In this document: positions 7,297 through 16,326 of the stretch, piece after piece
Position numbering within the stretch: position 1 is the stretch's first letter
How the letters are laid out: the number at the start of each line of letters is the position of its first letter
Origin: Clostridiales bacterium
GTDB taxonomy: Bacteria > Bacillota > Clostridia > Saccharofermentanales > DTU023
Direction of reading: 5' to 3'
Assembly: GCA_004556925.1 (NCBI GenBank)
Contig: SFFI01000015.1
Coordinates: 1-49,089 of the forward strand
Length of the DNA stretch: 49,089 bases
Notes under the pieces: generated by a model
Told to the model about the DNA's origin: nothing
The model's input: only the letters and a program-made list of their open reading frames with translations
Database searches by the model: none
Position numbers and translations under genes: made by a program

Positions 7297-8958
7297 ATGA
7301 CAAGACGACAGACAGAAGATAAATCTAGAGACAGGGCGGGTCAGAGACGTAAGACCTCCGACCGCAGGTCTGCCGCTGGTACGAGCCGTTCCCAAGGCCG
7401 TAAGTCCCGTGCGCGTCATAACCAAGACCCAGGTAAGCGTAGCAAGGTGACCCTAGCTGTTTCCCTGCTTGTCCTGGTGGTAGTGGTGGGTCTTTCTTAT
7501 GCCGCCATTAGCCGCTACATTGCGGTGCAAAATCAACTAACAAATCCTGCCTGGATTTTTGGCTCAGGCGAAGCTGAGCCGGCGCCTGAGGGGCAGATTG
7601 CTAATAATATCCGCTATAAGTCGGTCAACCTTGGAGGTAAGACCTACCAGCAGGCCCGCGAAAGCCTGGCTAATTCAGAAGAAACCCTGCTTTCTGGCCT
7701 GGGCAAGCTCAAGCTGTACTATACGGCAGACGAATTTGTAGAGAAAACGCCCTATGAGCTGGGCCTGCGCCTAGACATTGACCAAATCCTTAAAGATGCC
7801 GAAGCAGAGACGAAGAAGCTGCTGAACCGCAAGTATGTTTTAGATGACCGTTTCCGCATGGATCCCGAGGCCAGCAAGATGGCCCTGGATGACCTGGCGG
7901 AAGAACTAGGCCAAGAAGGTGGAGACGCCAAGGCTATAGGCTTTGACTTTGAAAGCAACTCTTTTAAATTTGAGGACGAAAAAGAGGGCCGGGAACTGGT
8001 CCAGGACAAGAGTGCCCAGCTAATTAAAGACGCTCTGGAAGCCAAGGACTATGCACGGGAAGTCAAGCTGGAGTTCAAACGAGTAGCCCCAGGTCGGACG
8101 GCTAAGGAACTTAACAAGTCCCTGGGCTTCGTGGCCTCCGCCACTACACCCATCATGACCTATTCGGAAGCCCGTAACCAGAACGTGCGGGTGGCTGCCG
8201 ACCGCATTAACGGTACCATCCTGAATCCGGGTGACTCCTTCTCCTTTAACACCACTGTGGGTGAGATTACCGAAGCCAATGGCTTTGTGCCGGCTGGGGT
8301 GCAAGATGCAGACGGCAACGATGGTCTGGGCATGGGCGGCGGTATCTGCCAGCCTTCTACGACCCTCTACCAGGCCGCAGTTAGGGCTAACCTCACCATA
8401 GATCTACACAACTTCCACTCTACGCCCGTGCCCTACTGTCCCATTGGCACCGATGCCATGGTATCCGGCTGGTCAGACCTGGTCTTCACCAACAACTCCG
8501 AATACCCCTACGCCATTGTTTCCCGCTTTGACGGAGCCAACCTGTCCTTCGACTTCTACGGACCAACCGACCCCGAAGGCGGCAGCTATGACCTCTATGT
8601 TGAAGACCTGGGTTCTTACCCCGTCAAGGAGGAGCCTCAGCAGATCCAAGACGACACTCTGGCCCCGCGAGAGACGGAGGTGCGCAGTTCGCCACGTCCT
8701 AACCGGCACGTTAAGGTTTACAAGGTTTACTACGACGCAGCCGGCAACCTGGTGTCAAAGGAGCTCATGTACGACCACGTCTACCCCGGTTATGCGGGTG
8801 TGATCGCAATGAATGACCCCGAAAAATCCACCAAACCTGGTGCGACCGATAGCCCGGTTGTGGCCTACTACGTCACCGGTGCTAACGGCGAGCAGATTCC
8901 CGTCTACGAAAGTCAAACGGAGCGGGAAACCAGCCCTCCACCGCTTCCGCAGCCCTAG
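7297..8958 (+). CDS. VanW-family membrane-anchored protein
   Basis: A 553-residue protein with a very basic cytosolic N-terminus (about 1-50), a single membrane helix (about 51-75), a putative peptidoglycan-binding-like region, and a VanW core from roughly 270 to 410. The core contains FSFNTTVGEI and the glycine-rich GMGGGICQPSTTLYQAA. VanW proteins are found in glycopeptide-resistance clusters and widely in Firmicutes envelopes, but their reaction is not established. The C-terminal 140 residues may hold a G5-like domain and end in a Pro-rich tail. The start has AAAGG upstream. Pairing with the NlpC/P60 gene suggests a cell-wall role. This is not evidence of vancomycin resistance. Confidence 0.9.
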   Translation: MTRRQTEDKSRDRAGQRRKTSDRRSAAGTSRSQGRKSRARHNQDPGKRSKVTLAVSLLVLVVVVGLSYAAISRYIAVQNQLTNPAWIFGSGEAEPAPEGQIANNIRYKSVNLGGKTYQQARESLANSEETLLSGLGKLKLYYTADEFVEKTPYELGLRLDIDQILKDAEAETKKLLNRKYVLDDRFRMDPEASKMALDDLAEELGQEGGDAKAIGFDFESNSFKFEDEKEGRELVQDKSAQLIKDALEAKDYAREVKLEFKRVAPGRTAKELNKSLGFVASATTPIMTYSEARNQNVRVAADRINGTILNPGDSFSFNTTVGEITEANGFVPAGVQDADGNDGLGMGGGICQPSTTLYQAAVRANLTIDLHNFHSTPVPYCPIGTDAMVSGWSDLVFTNNSEYPYAIVSRFDGANLSFDFYGPTDPEGGSYDLYVEDLGSYPVKEEPQQIQDDTLAPRETEVRSSPRPNRHVKVYKVYYDAAGNLVSKELMYDHVYPGYAGVIAMNDPEKSTKPGATDSPVVAYYVTGANGEQIPVYESQTERETSPPPLPQP

Positions 8959-9012
8959 GTGCATAGGTGACCGATGAAGATGAATAAGTAGACCAAAGAT
9001 AAGAAATAATAA

Positions 9013-9056
9013 GTTGCTGCCTCTGAATGTTGATTTTGGAGGCAGCAAACTTTTTT
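9013..9056 (+). terminator. Intrinsic terminator after the VanW-like gene
   Basis: A 10-bp perfect stem, TTGCTGCCTC (9014-9023) / GAGGCAGCAA (9039-9048 region), with a loop of about 15 nt is followed by ACTTTTTTA. It ends the NlpC-VanW transcript. Confidence 0.85.
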
Positions 9057-9061
9057 AGAGG

Positions 9062-9118
9062 GGGTAAGTCTCATTTTAGAAGGGTAAGTCTCTTTTTAGA
9101 ATGGGCCAGTCTCTTTTC
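9062..9118. repeat. 20-bp tandem repeat, three copies
   Basis: Three degenerate copies of GGGTAAGTCTCTTTTTAGAA end at about 9080, 9100 and 9120. They lie between the terminator and the 3' end of the convergent glycosyltransferase gene. Confidence 0.65.
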
Positions 9119-9150
9119 GAGCAGAAGGAAATCACGGAGAGCAGAACTTA

Positions 9151-10134
9151 TTATTTGTTTTCTCCCTCAAAGCCCTGCCCGGCGCGTTCACTGATGATGT
9201 AGCGGGGCCGGGCCTTGGTTTCTACAAAAATCCGCTCGATATAGAGGCCGATTAGGCTGAGAGAGAGGAGGATGGAGCCTCCAATTAAAAGCTGGAGTAG
9301 GATAACGGTGGTAAAGCCGGAGGCGGCTGTGCCCTTGGCCCAGTGGACGAGGGCGGTGATCCCCAAAATGATAAAAAGGACCATGAGGATGGTCCCCAGC
9401 AAACCGATCAGGTAGAGGGGCTTAGCCGAAAAAGAGGTGAAGGCGTTGATGGCCAGGCGGATGAGCTTGAGGGGTGACCACTTGGTTTGCCCGGAGGCAC
9501 GGTCGGCCACCTCGAAGGTGAATTCCTTGCGCTTGAAGCCTACCCAGGCGGATTGGGCCCGGAAAAAGTTAGCACGCTCGGGCATGTCCCGCCACACCTC
9601 TATCACCTTGCGGTCTAAGAGCTTAAAATCACATGCGTTGGCTAGGTCCAGCCCCGTCATGAGTTGGAAGAGCTTGTAAAAGCGGCGGGCGCCCCAACGT
9701 CCCAGCCAGGGCTCGTTTTGCCGGGCGGCCTTTTTACCCTCCACTATGTCGTACCCTTCTTCCCAGGCCTCCAGCATGGAGGGAATATAGGAGGGTGGGA
9801 ACTGGAGGTCGGCATCTAAGACGATCACGGCATCCCCCTCGGCTTCCAGGAGGCCGGCCACCAGGGCGGGTTCCTTGCCAAAGTTGCGGGAGAAGCGGAG
9901 GGCCTGAACCTGGGGATTCGTTTGGGCGAGTTCCTGCAAAATCGGCCAAGATCCGTCGACTGATCCATCGTCGATAAAGAGCAGGCGGTAGGCATAGGAT
10001 GCGGGGATATGAGCGGACACTTCGCGCACCGTGTCCCGGAGTTGAATGGCTTCGTTATAAGCCGGAATAATAATGGTAATTTTCTTCTGACTTGACATAG
10101 GGCTGTGGGGGATGGGTTGCGGTTTCATGTTCAC
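9151..10134 (-). CDS. Family 2 glycosyltransferase (GtrB/DPM1-like)
   Basis: A 327-residue membrane-bound glycosyltransferase, likely moving a sugar from a nucleotide to polyprenyl phosphate. The GT-A domain starts at about residue 18 (ITIIIPAYNEA). It has FIDDGSVDGS, the donor/metal motif VIVLDADLQFPPS, and SRNFGKEPALVAGL. Two C-terminal transmembrane helices (about 235-260 and 270-300) match the GtrB arrangement. The start is GTG at 10134 or ATG at 10128, with AGGTG close upstream. It stands alone on the minus strand between two plus-strand operons. The acceptor and sugar cannot be told from sequence. Confidence 0.92.
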   Translation of the reverse strand: MNMKPQPIPHSPMSSQKKITIIIPAYNEAIQLRDTVREVSAHIPASYAYRLLFIDDGSVDGSWPILQELAQTNPQVQALRFSRNFGKEPALVAGLLEAEGDAVIVLDADLQFPPSYIPSMLEAWEEGYDIVEGKKAARQNEPWLGRWGARRFYKLFQLMTGLDLANACDFKLLDRKVIEVWRDMPERANFFRAQSAWVGFKRKEFTFEVADRASGQTKWSPLKLIRLAINAFTSFSAKPLYLIGLLGTILMVLFIILGITALVHWAKGTAASGFTTVILLQLLIGGSILLSLSLIGLYIERIFVETKARPRYIISERAGQGFEGENK

Positions 10135-10246
10135 CTGGTTTGTACTGGCCTTGGGTCAACCGCTATCTCCTTTTTGCACATAATATTTGCCCGCAAAACG
10201 GCGGACCAGGGCCCAGGTATCCTTGCCTACAAGTGGCCCGTAACTT

Positions 10247-10256
10247 GTATTATAAT
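10247..10256 (+). promoter_or_regulatory. Candidate promoter -10 for the PGK-TIM gene
   Basis: A perfect TATAAT (10251-10256) follows TTGTAT about 120 bp before the start codon. No good -35 stands at 17 bp; TTGCCT at 10223-10228 is 22 bp away. The 5' leader of about 115 nt shows nothing I recognise. Confidence 0.45.
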
Positions 10257-10379
10257 GCGATTGTAACATAATAGAAAAGGACCAGAGCTAGCCCAAAGCT
10301 GGCCGCTAGGCCCCTTTAGGCCTGGAGACAGCCCGCTTGACTGGCTTATGCTTGCCGAAGTAAGGAAAGGAAACCCAGT

Positions 10380-12317
10380 ATGGAAGAATTGAACAAAAGA
10401 GGACTTAAAGACTTAGACCTTAAGGGCAAAAAAGTGATTTGCCGCGTAGACTTCAACGTCCCCCAAAATAAGGAGACGGGCGCTATTACGGATGACAAAC
10501 GGATCCGGGCCGCCCTGCCAACTATCCAGTACATTTTAGACCAGGGAGCCGCCTTGATTCTGGTTTCCCACCTGGGTCGGCCTTCTGGCTTCGAAGAAAA
10601 ATTCAGCCTTCAACCTGTCGCAGAACATTTAGCCGAACTCCTGGGCCAAGAGGTGATCATGTCCAAGGACGTGGTTGGAGAAGATGCCAAGGCCAAGGCT
10701 GCTGACTTAAAAGCCGGCCAAGTTTTGCTCCTGGAAAACGTGCGCTTCCACAAGGAAGAAACCGCAAATGACCGCGCCTTTGCCCGCGACCTAGCCTCTC
10801 TGGCGGACCTCTATGTCAACGATGCTTTCGGGACTGCCCACCGGGCCCACGCCTCTACCTGGGGCCTGGCCAACTACCTGCCCTCTGCCGTCGGCTTCCT
10901 CATTCAGAAGGAAATCGAAGTCATGGGTAAGGCCCTGGCCAATCCGGAACGCCCCTTTGTCGCGATTCTTGGCGGGGCTAAGGTTTCTGATAAAATTTCC
11001 GTTATTAAGAACCTCTTAGGCAAGGTCGACAGCCTGCTCATTGGCGGTGCCATGGCCTATACCTTCTTGAAAGCCCAGGGCCAGCCTGTGGGTAAGTCTT
11101 TGGTTGAAGATGACAAGCTGGAACTGGCTAAGGAACTCTTGGCAGAAGCAGAAGCCAAGGGCGTGAAGTTCCTCCTGCCCCAAGACCATGTCGTGGCCAA
11201 AGAATTCTCTAAGGAGGCCGAAGCCAGCGTCCAGGTCGACATGGGCGATGCCTATATGGGCATGGATATTGGGCCTAAGACCGTCGAAGCCTATGCGGCT
11301 GAAGTGGCTAAGGCTGGCACTGTGGTGTGGAATGGCCCTATGGGCGTCTTTGAGTTCCCCGCCTTTGCCCAGGGAACCGAAGCGATTGCTCAGGCCCTGG
11401 CCAAGTCCCAGGCCATCTCTATTATTGGCGGCGGTGACTCTGCAGCAGCCATTGAAAAGTTTGGCCTGACCGACCAGGTAACCCACGTTTCGACAGGCGG
11501 CGGCGCTTCGCTGGAATTCCTGGAAGGCAAACTCCTGCCAGGTATCGATAATATTCAAGACCAAGATGCCCGCCGAACCCTGGCCGCTGGCAACTGGAAG
11601 ATGAATGCAGGCAGCCCTAAAGCCGCTCTGAAAATTATGCAGGCGCTCTTAGCGGAAGCGGATAGCTTCAAGAACGAAGTTATCATTGCTGCTCCTTATA
11701 CTGCCCTTTCTGACCTGGCCCAGGCCACCGCGGGTACCACCATTAGGCTGGCGGCAGAAAACTGCCACCAAGAGGACAAGGGCGCTTATACAGGTGAAAT
11801 TTCCCCCCAATTCCTGGCAGATATGGGCCTGCACGCCGTTGTCTTGGGCCACTCGGAACGCCGCCAATACTTTAAGGAAACGGATGCACTTGTCAATGCC
11901 AAAATTAAGGCTGCCCGCCGCTGGGGCCTGCGTCCTATCGTGTGTGTAGGCGAGAGCCTGGAAGAGCGTGAGGCGGGTACCACCTTTGACCGGATTAAGT
12001 CCCAGGTGGAGGGTGCCCTCCAGGATATTTCCGCTAGTGAGATGAACTTCATCACCATCGCCTACGAGCCCATTTGGGCTATTGGCACGGGTAAAACCGC
12101 AACGAATGAGCAGGCTAACGAGGTGTGCGCCTTTATCCGCAAGCGCCTAGCAGACCTTTACGACGAAAAAGTAGCAGCAACCACCCGTATCCTCTACGGC
12201 GGTTCGGTCAACGACAAGAATGCTGCAGACCTCTTTGCCCAAAGCGACATTGACGGCGGTTTGGTAGGCGGGGCCTCCCTCAAGCCAGACAGCTTTGCCG
12301 TCATTGCCAAGGCTTAA
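10380..12317 (+). CDS. pgk-tpiA: Phosphoglycerate kinase-triosephosphate isomerase fusion
   Basis: A 645-residue bifunctional glycolytic enzyme. Residues 1 to about 393 are a complete phosphoglycerate kinase (1,3-bisphosphoglycerate + ADP to 3-phosphoglycerate + ATP), with RVDFNVPQ, SHLGRP, GGAKVSDK and the ATP-site GGGDSAAA. From about 398 a complete triosephosphate isomerase follows: GNWKMN, His491 in LGHSERR, Glu563 in AYEPIWAIGTGK, and the phosphate-binding YGGSV and GGLVGGASL. The linker is only a few residues (QDQDA). The frame is open throughout, with no stop or second SD, so this is one polypeptide, not a frameshift product. Similar fusions are known from Thermotogales. AGGAAAGGA precedes the ATG. 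Confidence 0.97.
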   Translation: MEELNKRGLKDLDLKGKKVICRVDFNVPQNKETGAITDDKRIRAALPTIQYILDQGAALILVSHLGRPSGFEEKFSLQPVAEHLAELLGQEVIMSKDVVGEDAKAKAADLKAGQVLLLENVRFHKEETANDRAFARDLASLADLYVNDAFGTAHRAHASTWGLANYLPSAVGFLIQKEIEVMGKALANPERPFVAILGGAKVSDKISVIKNLLGKVDSLLIGGAMAYTFLKAQGQPVGKSLVEDDKLELAKELLAEAEAKGVKFLLPQDHVVAKEFSKEAEASVQVDMGDAYMGMDIGPKTVEAYAAEVAKAGTVVWNGPMGVFEFPAFAQGTEAIAQALAKSQAISIIGGGDSAAAIEKFGLTDQVTHVSTGGGASLEFLEGKLLPGIDNIQDQDARRTLAAGNWKMNAGSPKAALKIMQALLAEADSFKNEVIIAAPYTALSDLAQATAGTTIRLAAENCHQEDKGAYTGEISPQFLADMGLHAVVLGHSERRQYFKETDALVNAKIKAARRWGLRPIVCVGESLEEREAGTTFDRIKSQVEGALQDISASEMNFITIAYEPIWAIGTGKTATNEQANEVCAFIRKRLADLYDEKVAATTRILYGGSVNDKNAADLFAQSDIDGGLVGGASLKPDSFAVIAKA

Positions 12318-12392
12318 AAGCTGGTCAAGAGGCATCCGTAAAGTCTGGGCAAAATGCCCAAGAAGGCCCTCTGGCCGACTTTATATTTATGA

Positions 12393-12423
12393 TATAATCG
12401 GGAGTGGCCCCAGCTGGGGCCAC
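12393..12423 (+). promoter_or_regulatory. PFOR promoter -10 with 5'-end palindrome
   Basis: TATAAT at 12393-12398 predicts transcription from about 12404-12406. A perfect 20-bp palindrome, GTGGCCCCAGCTGGGGCCAC, occupies 12404-12423. The mRNA would therefore begin with an 8-bp stem and AGCT loop, and the same DNA could be a two-fold operator. It has no T-tract, so it is not a terminator. The -35 region is poor, which is compatible with activator dependence. Confidence 0.5.
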
Positions 12424-12495
12424 CCTACACATTGAACGGGCCGATTCTTTTGCAGAAAAGCAGAACGAAGTTATCACAGGAACAAGGAGAGATAA

Positions 12496-15400
12496 ATGTC
12501 AAAAGAAAAGAAATTCATGATGATGGACGGTAACACAGCAGCAGCTTGGACCGCCTACGCCTTCACCGAAGTAGCCGGTATTTACCCCATCACGCCCTCA
12601 TCTCCCATGGCAGACATGGTAGACCAATGGGCCGTCCAAGGCCGTAAAAACATCTTCGGCCAGACCGTCAACGTAGTTGAGATGCAATCTGAAGCGGGCG
12701 CCGCAGGCGTAGTCCACGGTTCTTTAGGCACAGGCGCTCTCACCACCACCTTTACCGCTTCTCAGGGCCTTCTGCTCAAGATCCCTAACATGTACAAGAT
12801 CGCTGGCGAATTCCTGCCTGGCGTTTTCCATGTCGCTGCCCGTACCCTCGCAACACATGCCCTGTCTATCTTTGGCGACCACTCCGACGTCATGGCTGCC
12901 CGCCAGACTGGTTTTGCCTTGCTGGCTTCTAACAGTGTTCAGGAAGCCCATGATATGGCTGCTGTTGCCCACTTATCCGCCATTGAAGGCCGGGTTCCCT
13001 TCCTGCACTTCTTCGACGGTTTCCGTACCTCCCACGAAATTTCCAAGGTCCAGCTCCTCGATTATGACGACCTTAAAGAACTGGTTGACATGGATGCTGT
13101 AGAAGCCTTCCGTAAGAGGTCTCTTAGCCCCAACCAGCCTATCCTGAGAGGGTCTGCCGAGAACCCGGACGTCTTCTTCCAAGCACGTGAAGCAGGCAAC
13201 CCCTTCTACCTGGCCCTTCCCGCCGTTATCGAGAGGAATCTGAAAGCCATTAATGAACTGACCGGCAAAAACTACCAGTTCTTTGACTACTTTGGCGCAG
13301 AAGATGCAGAAAAACTGGTTATCCTCATGGGTTCTGCCGTAGAAACAGCTGCTGAAGTGGCCCTCCACCTCAACAAACAAGGCGAAAAATGCGGTGTTAT
13401 CAATGTCCGTGTTTACCGCCCCTTCTGCAATGACCGCCTCCTGGCCGCCATTCCTAAGACCGTCAAGCACATTGCTGTCCTGGACCGCTGCAAGGAACCC
13501 GGCGCCGCTGGCGAACCCCTCTACCTGGACGTGGTCAACGCCTTCAAGGGTGTGGAAAATGCGCCTAGCATCATCCGTGGCCGTTATGGTCTGTCTTCTA
13601 AGAACACTACGCCTGACCAGTTTGTTTCCGTCTTTAAGGAACTGGGCAAGGCAGATCCTAAACCCGAGTTCACGATTGGCATTAACGACGACGTGACCCA
13701 CCTGTCTCTGGAGAAATCTCCTGCTTTGGATATTGCTCCTGAAGGCACCATTGCTTGCCGCTTCTGGGGCTTGGGCTCTGACGGTACAGTTGGCGCCAAC
13801 AAGAACTCCATCAAGATTATCGGTGACCACACCGACCTCTATGCGCAAGCCTACTTCAGCTATGACTCTAAAAAGTCTGGCGGCGTAACCATTTCTGACC
13901 TGCGCTTTGGTAAGCACCCTATTAATGCGCCTTACACCATTGACGTAGCTGACTTTGTGGCCTGCCATAACCAATCATATGTCGATAAATACGATATGCT
14001 GGCCCCTCTGAAGAAGGGTGGGTCTTTCCTCCTCAATACCCACTGGAACGCGGAAGAGTTGGATGAACACCTGCCGGGCGAGATGAAGCGCTTCCTGGCT
14101 GAAAACGACATCAAGCTCTATACCATTAACGCGGTAGATATCGCTGCCGAAATCGGCCTGGGTTCCCGCATTAACACCATCTGCCAGGCTGCCTTCTTTG
14201 CCATCACCAAGGTGATCCCCGTAGAGGATGCCGTAAAGTATATGAAGGAAGCAATCGTGAAGTCTTACGGCCACAAGGGCGAAGAAATCGTCAAGATGAA
14301 CTACGCCGCTGTGGACGCTGGTATTGAGAAGTTCCAGGAAGTGCCTGTACCGGCCGAGTGGAAGAATGCTCAAGACGCGCCCAAGGCAGTCAACGAAGCC
14401 CCTGACTTTATCCAGAATGTGGTTGAAGTCATGAACGCTCAGAAGGGCGACAGCCTCCCTGTCTCCACCTTCGTAGATCGTGAAGACGGCCACTGGCCTG
14501 CTGGTACCACCCAATATGAGAAGCGCGGCATTGCTGTGAACGTGCCCATTTGGAACTCTGAGAAGTGCATCCAGTGTAACCAGTGCTCCTTTGTCTGCCC
14601 CCACGCCGTTATCCGCCCCTACCTCTTTGACGAGGAAGAAGCGAAGAACGCGCCTGACAGCCTCCATCTCAAGGATGGCAACAAGCCTTACGAGCAGTAC
14701 AAGTACGCGATCCAGATTTCACCTCTGGACTGCACAGGCTGCGGCTCCTGCGCCAATATCTGCCCCGCCAAGGCCCTGGATATGAAGCCCAGAGAAGAAC
14801 ATCTGGACCAGGAAGACAACTACGCTTACGCCTCCCAGATCAGCAAGAAGGCCAACCCCATGAACACGGCCTCCGTCAAGGGCTCTCAGTTCGAGGATCC
14901 GCATTTCTGCTTCTCCGGCGCTTGCGCAGGCTGCGGCGAAACCCCCTATGTCAAACTGGTTACCCAGCTCTTTGGCGATCGGATGCAGATCTCTAACGCT
15001 ACGGGCTGCTCCTCCATCTATGGCGGCTCTGCCCCCTCCACCCCTTACTGCCCCAACGCTGAAGGTCACGGTCCTGCTTGGTGCAACTCCCTCTTTGAGG
15101 ATGCTGCTGAGCATGGTCTGGGCATGCACCTGGGCTATAAGCAACTGCGCAACCGGGCCAAGGGCTATCTCACCGAGCTCTTAGGCAAGGCGGATGAAGC
15201 AGAAGTCATGGCCGCGATTCAAGCTTGGCTGGATGGCTTCGAGGACGGCGAAAACACCCGCGCCCTCACCGATACGATGGTTGAGAAGCTGAAAGCTTAT
15301 AAGGGCGAAGGTGCTGACCTGGCCAAGCAGGCTCTGGAATATGAAGACTACCTGGTCAAACGTTCCTCCTGGATTATCGGTGGTGACGGCTGGGCCTACG

Positions 15401-16035
15401 ATATCGGCTACGGCGGCTTAGACCATGTTATGGCTTCTGGTGAAGATATTAATATCCTGGTTCTGGATACGGAAGTTTACTCCAACACCGGTGGCCAGGC
15501 CTCCAAGGCTACGCCTCTGGGTGCTATTGCAGAGTTTGCTGCCGGCGGTAAGCCCATGAAGAAGAAAGACCTGGGCGCTATGGTCATGACCTACGGTTAC
15601 GTTTATGTCGCCCAGATCGCCATGGGTGCCAACCAGGCCCAGACCCTGCGGGCCATCCGCGAGGCCGAAGCATGGCACGGTCCTTCTATCGTGATTGCCT
15701 ACGCACCTTGTATCAACCACGGTATCCGGGGCGGCCTGACCATTTCCCAGACCCGCGAGAAGGATGCGGTCGAGACAGGTTACTGGCATCTGTACCGCTA
15801 CAACCCCGCCCTGCAGAGCGAAGGCAAGAATCCCTTCACCCTGGATTCCAAGGAGCCCAAGCGTGACTATAAGGAATTCCTCCAGAAGGAAGTCCGTTAC
15901 ACCTCGCTGGCCGGCAGATACTCCGAAGAAGAAGTCGACGGCATCTATGAGCGTGCGGCAGCCGCTGCTGAGGAACGCTACAAGAACTACGTCCGTATGG
16001 CAGCCTACGAGCCCGAGCCGACCACCGAAGGCTAG
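12496..16035 (+). CDS. nifJ: Pyruvate:ferredoxin (flavodoxin) oxidoreductase
   Basis: An 1179-residue single-chain PFOR of the usual length. It oxidises pyruvate with CoA to acetyl-CoA and CO2, reducing ferredoxin. Seen in order: the pyrimidine-binding domain beginning at the N-terminus (ITPSSPMADM), the CoA/transketolase C-like domain, a 2x[4Fe-4S] ferredoxin domain (clusters starting at Cys691, CIQCNQCSFVCP, and Cys746, CTGCGSCANICP), and the C-terminal thiamine-diphosphate domain with the proximal-cluster motif GACAGCGETPY, NATGCSSIYGG and VYSNTGGQASK. AAGGAGAG lies upstream. A terminator follows at 16149-16176. Together with Rnf it forms the ferredoxin economy of the cell. Confidence 0.97.
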   Translation: MSKEKKFMMMDGNTAAAWTAYAFTEVAGIYPITPSSPMADMVDQWAVQGRKNIFGQTVNVVEMQSEAGAAGVVHGSLGTGALTTTFTASQGLLLKIPNMYKIAGEFLPGVFHVAARTLATHALSIFGDHSDVMAARQTGFALLASNSVQEAHDMAAVAHLSAIEGRVPFLHFFDGFRTSHEISKVQLLDYDDLKELVDMDAVEAFRKRSLSPNQPILRGSAENPDVFFQAREAGNPFYLALPAVIERNLKAINELTGKNYQFFDYFGAEDAEKLVILMGSAVETAAEVALHLNKQGEKCGVINVRVYRPFCNDRLLAAIPKTVKHIAVLDRCKEPGAAGEPLYLDVVNAFKGVENAPSIIRGRYGLSSKNTTPDQFVSVFKELGKADPKPEFTIGINDDVTHLSLEKSPALDIAPEGTIACRFWGLGSDGTVGANKNSIKIIGDHTDLYAQAYFSYDSKKSGGVTISDLRFGKHPINAPYTIDVADFVACHNQSYVDKYDMLAPLKKGGSFLLNTHWNAEELDEHLPGEMKRFLAENDIKLYTINAVDIAAEIGLGSRINTICQAAFFAITKVIPVEDAVKYMKEAIVKSYGHKGEEIVKMNYAAVDAGIEKFQEVPVPAEWKNAQDAPKAVNEAPDFIQNVVEVMNAQKGDSLPVSTFVDREDGHWPAGTTQYEKRGIAVNVPIWNSEKCIQCNQCSFVCPHAVIRPYLFDEEEAKNAPDSLHLKDGNKPYEQYKYAIQISPLDCTGCGSCANICPAKALDMKPREEHLDQEDNYAYASQISKKANPMNTASVKGSQFEDPHFCFSGACAGCGETPYVKLVTQLFGDRMQISNATGCSSIYGGSAPSTPYCPNAEGHGPAWCNSLFEDAAEHGLGMHLGYKQLRNRAKGYLTELLGKADEAEVMAAIQAWLDGFEDGENTRALTDTMVEKLKAYKGEGADLAKQALEYEDYLVKRSSWIIGGDGWAYDIGYGGLDHVMASGEDINILVLDTEVYSNTGGQASKATPLGAIAEFAAGGKPMKKKDLGAMVMTYGYVYVAQIAMGANQAQTLRAIREAEAWHGPSIVIAYAPCINHGIRGGLTISQTREKDAVETGYWHLYRYNPALQSEGKNPFTLDSKEPKRDYKEFLQKEVRYTSLAGRYSEEEVDGIYERAAAAAEERYKNYVRMAAYEPEPTTEG

Positions 16036-16148
16036 GAGATCTACGAGGTCTGTATTAAGCCTGAGTCCGCTTTGCGTCTTTGCTCCCTTTAGGGGCTCCT
16101 AGAGGGTACAAAGCTGGAACTTGAGCTTCAAAAGCTTATGCTATAATT

Positions 16149-16176
16149 AAACCCCGCAGGAATGCGGGGTTTTTTA
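16149..16176 (+). terminator. Intrinsic terminator after PFOR
   Basis: ACCCCGCA / TGCGGGGT with loop GGAA is followed by TTTTTTATC: a compact strong terminator. Immediately upstream are TTGAGC (16121-16126), a 16-bp gap and TATAAT (16143-16148), so a promoter-like sequence runs straight into the hairpin. Confidence 0.9.
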
Positions 16177-16239
16177 TCACTGGCAGAAGACCTGCCGGCT
16201 TTGAGACTAGGCCGATTAGGCTCATAAGTCGAACCAAAT

Positions 16240-16287
16240 CGTACCGAGCCTAAAGCCTTACAAAGCCGTACCGAGCTAAAGCCTTAG
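16240..16287. repeat. 27-bp direct repeat between PFOR and dnaD
   Basis: CGTACCGAGCCTAAAGCCTTA at 16240 recurs at 16267 with one base missing. Related CCTAGGC/GCCTTAGG fragments fill the rest of 16177-16317. No gene is visible in the 291-bp gap apart from the terminator and these repeats. Confidence 0.6.
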
Positions 16288-16326
16288 GCTCCTGTAGCCC
16301 TAGGCTTAAGAATTGTTTTGAGGATC

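Noticed and set aside
8400..8958. VanW-like protein as a sign of glycopeptide resistance
   Set aside because: No vanA/B/H/X ligase or dehydrogenase genes accompany it. VanW-domain proteins are common in Clostridia without resistance.
12973..13974. 333-codon minus-strand ORF inside the PFOR gene
   Set aside because: It is a shadow of a highly conserved coding region on the other strand. Similar long antisense frames occur in murA, the kinases and PGK.
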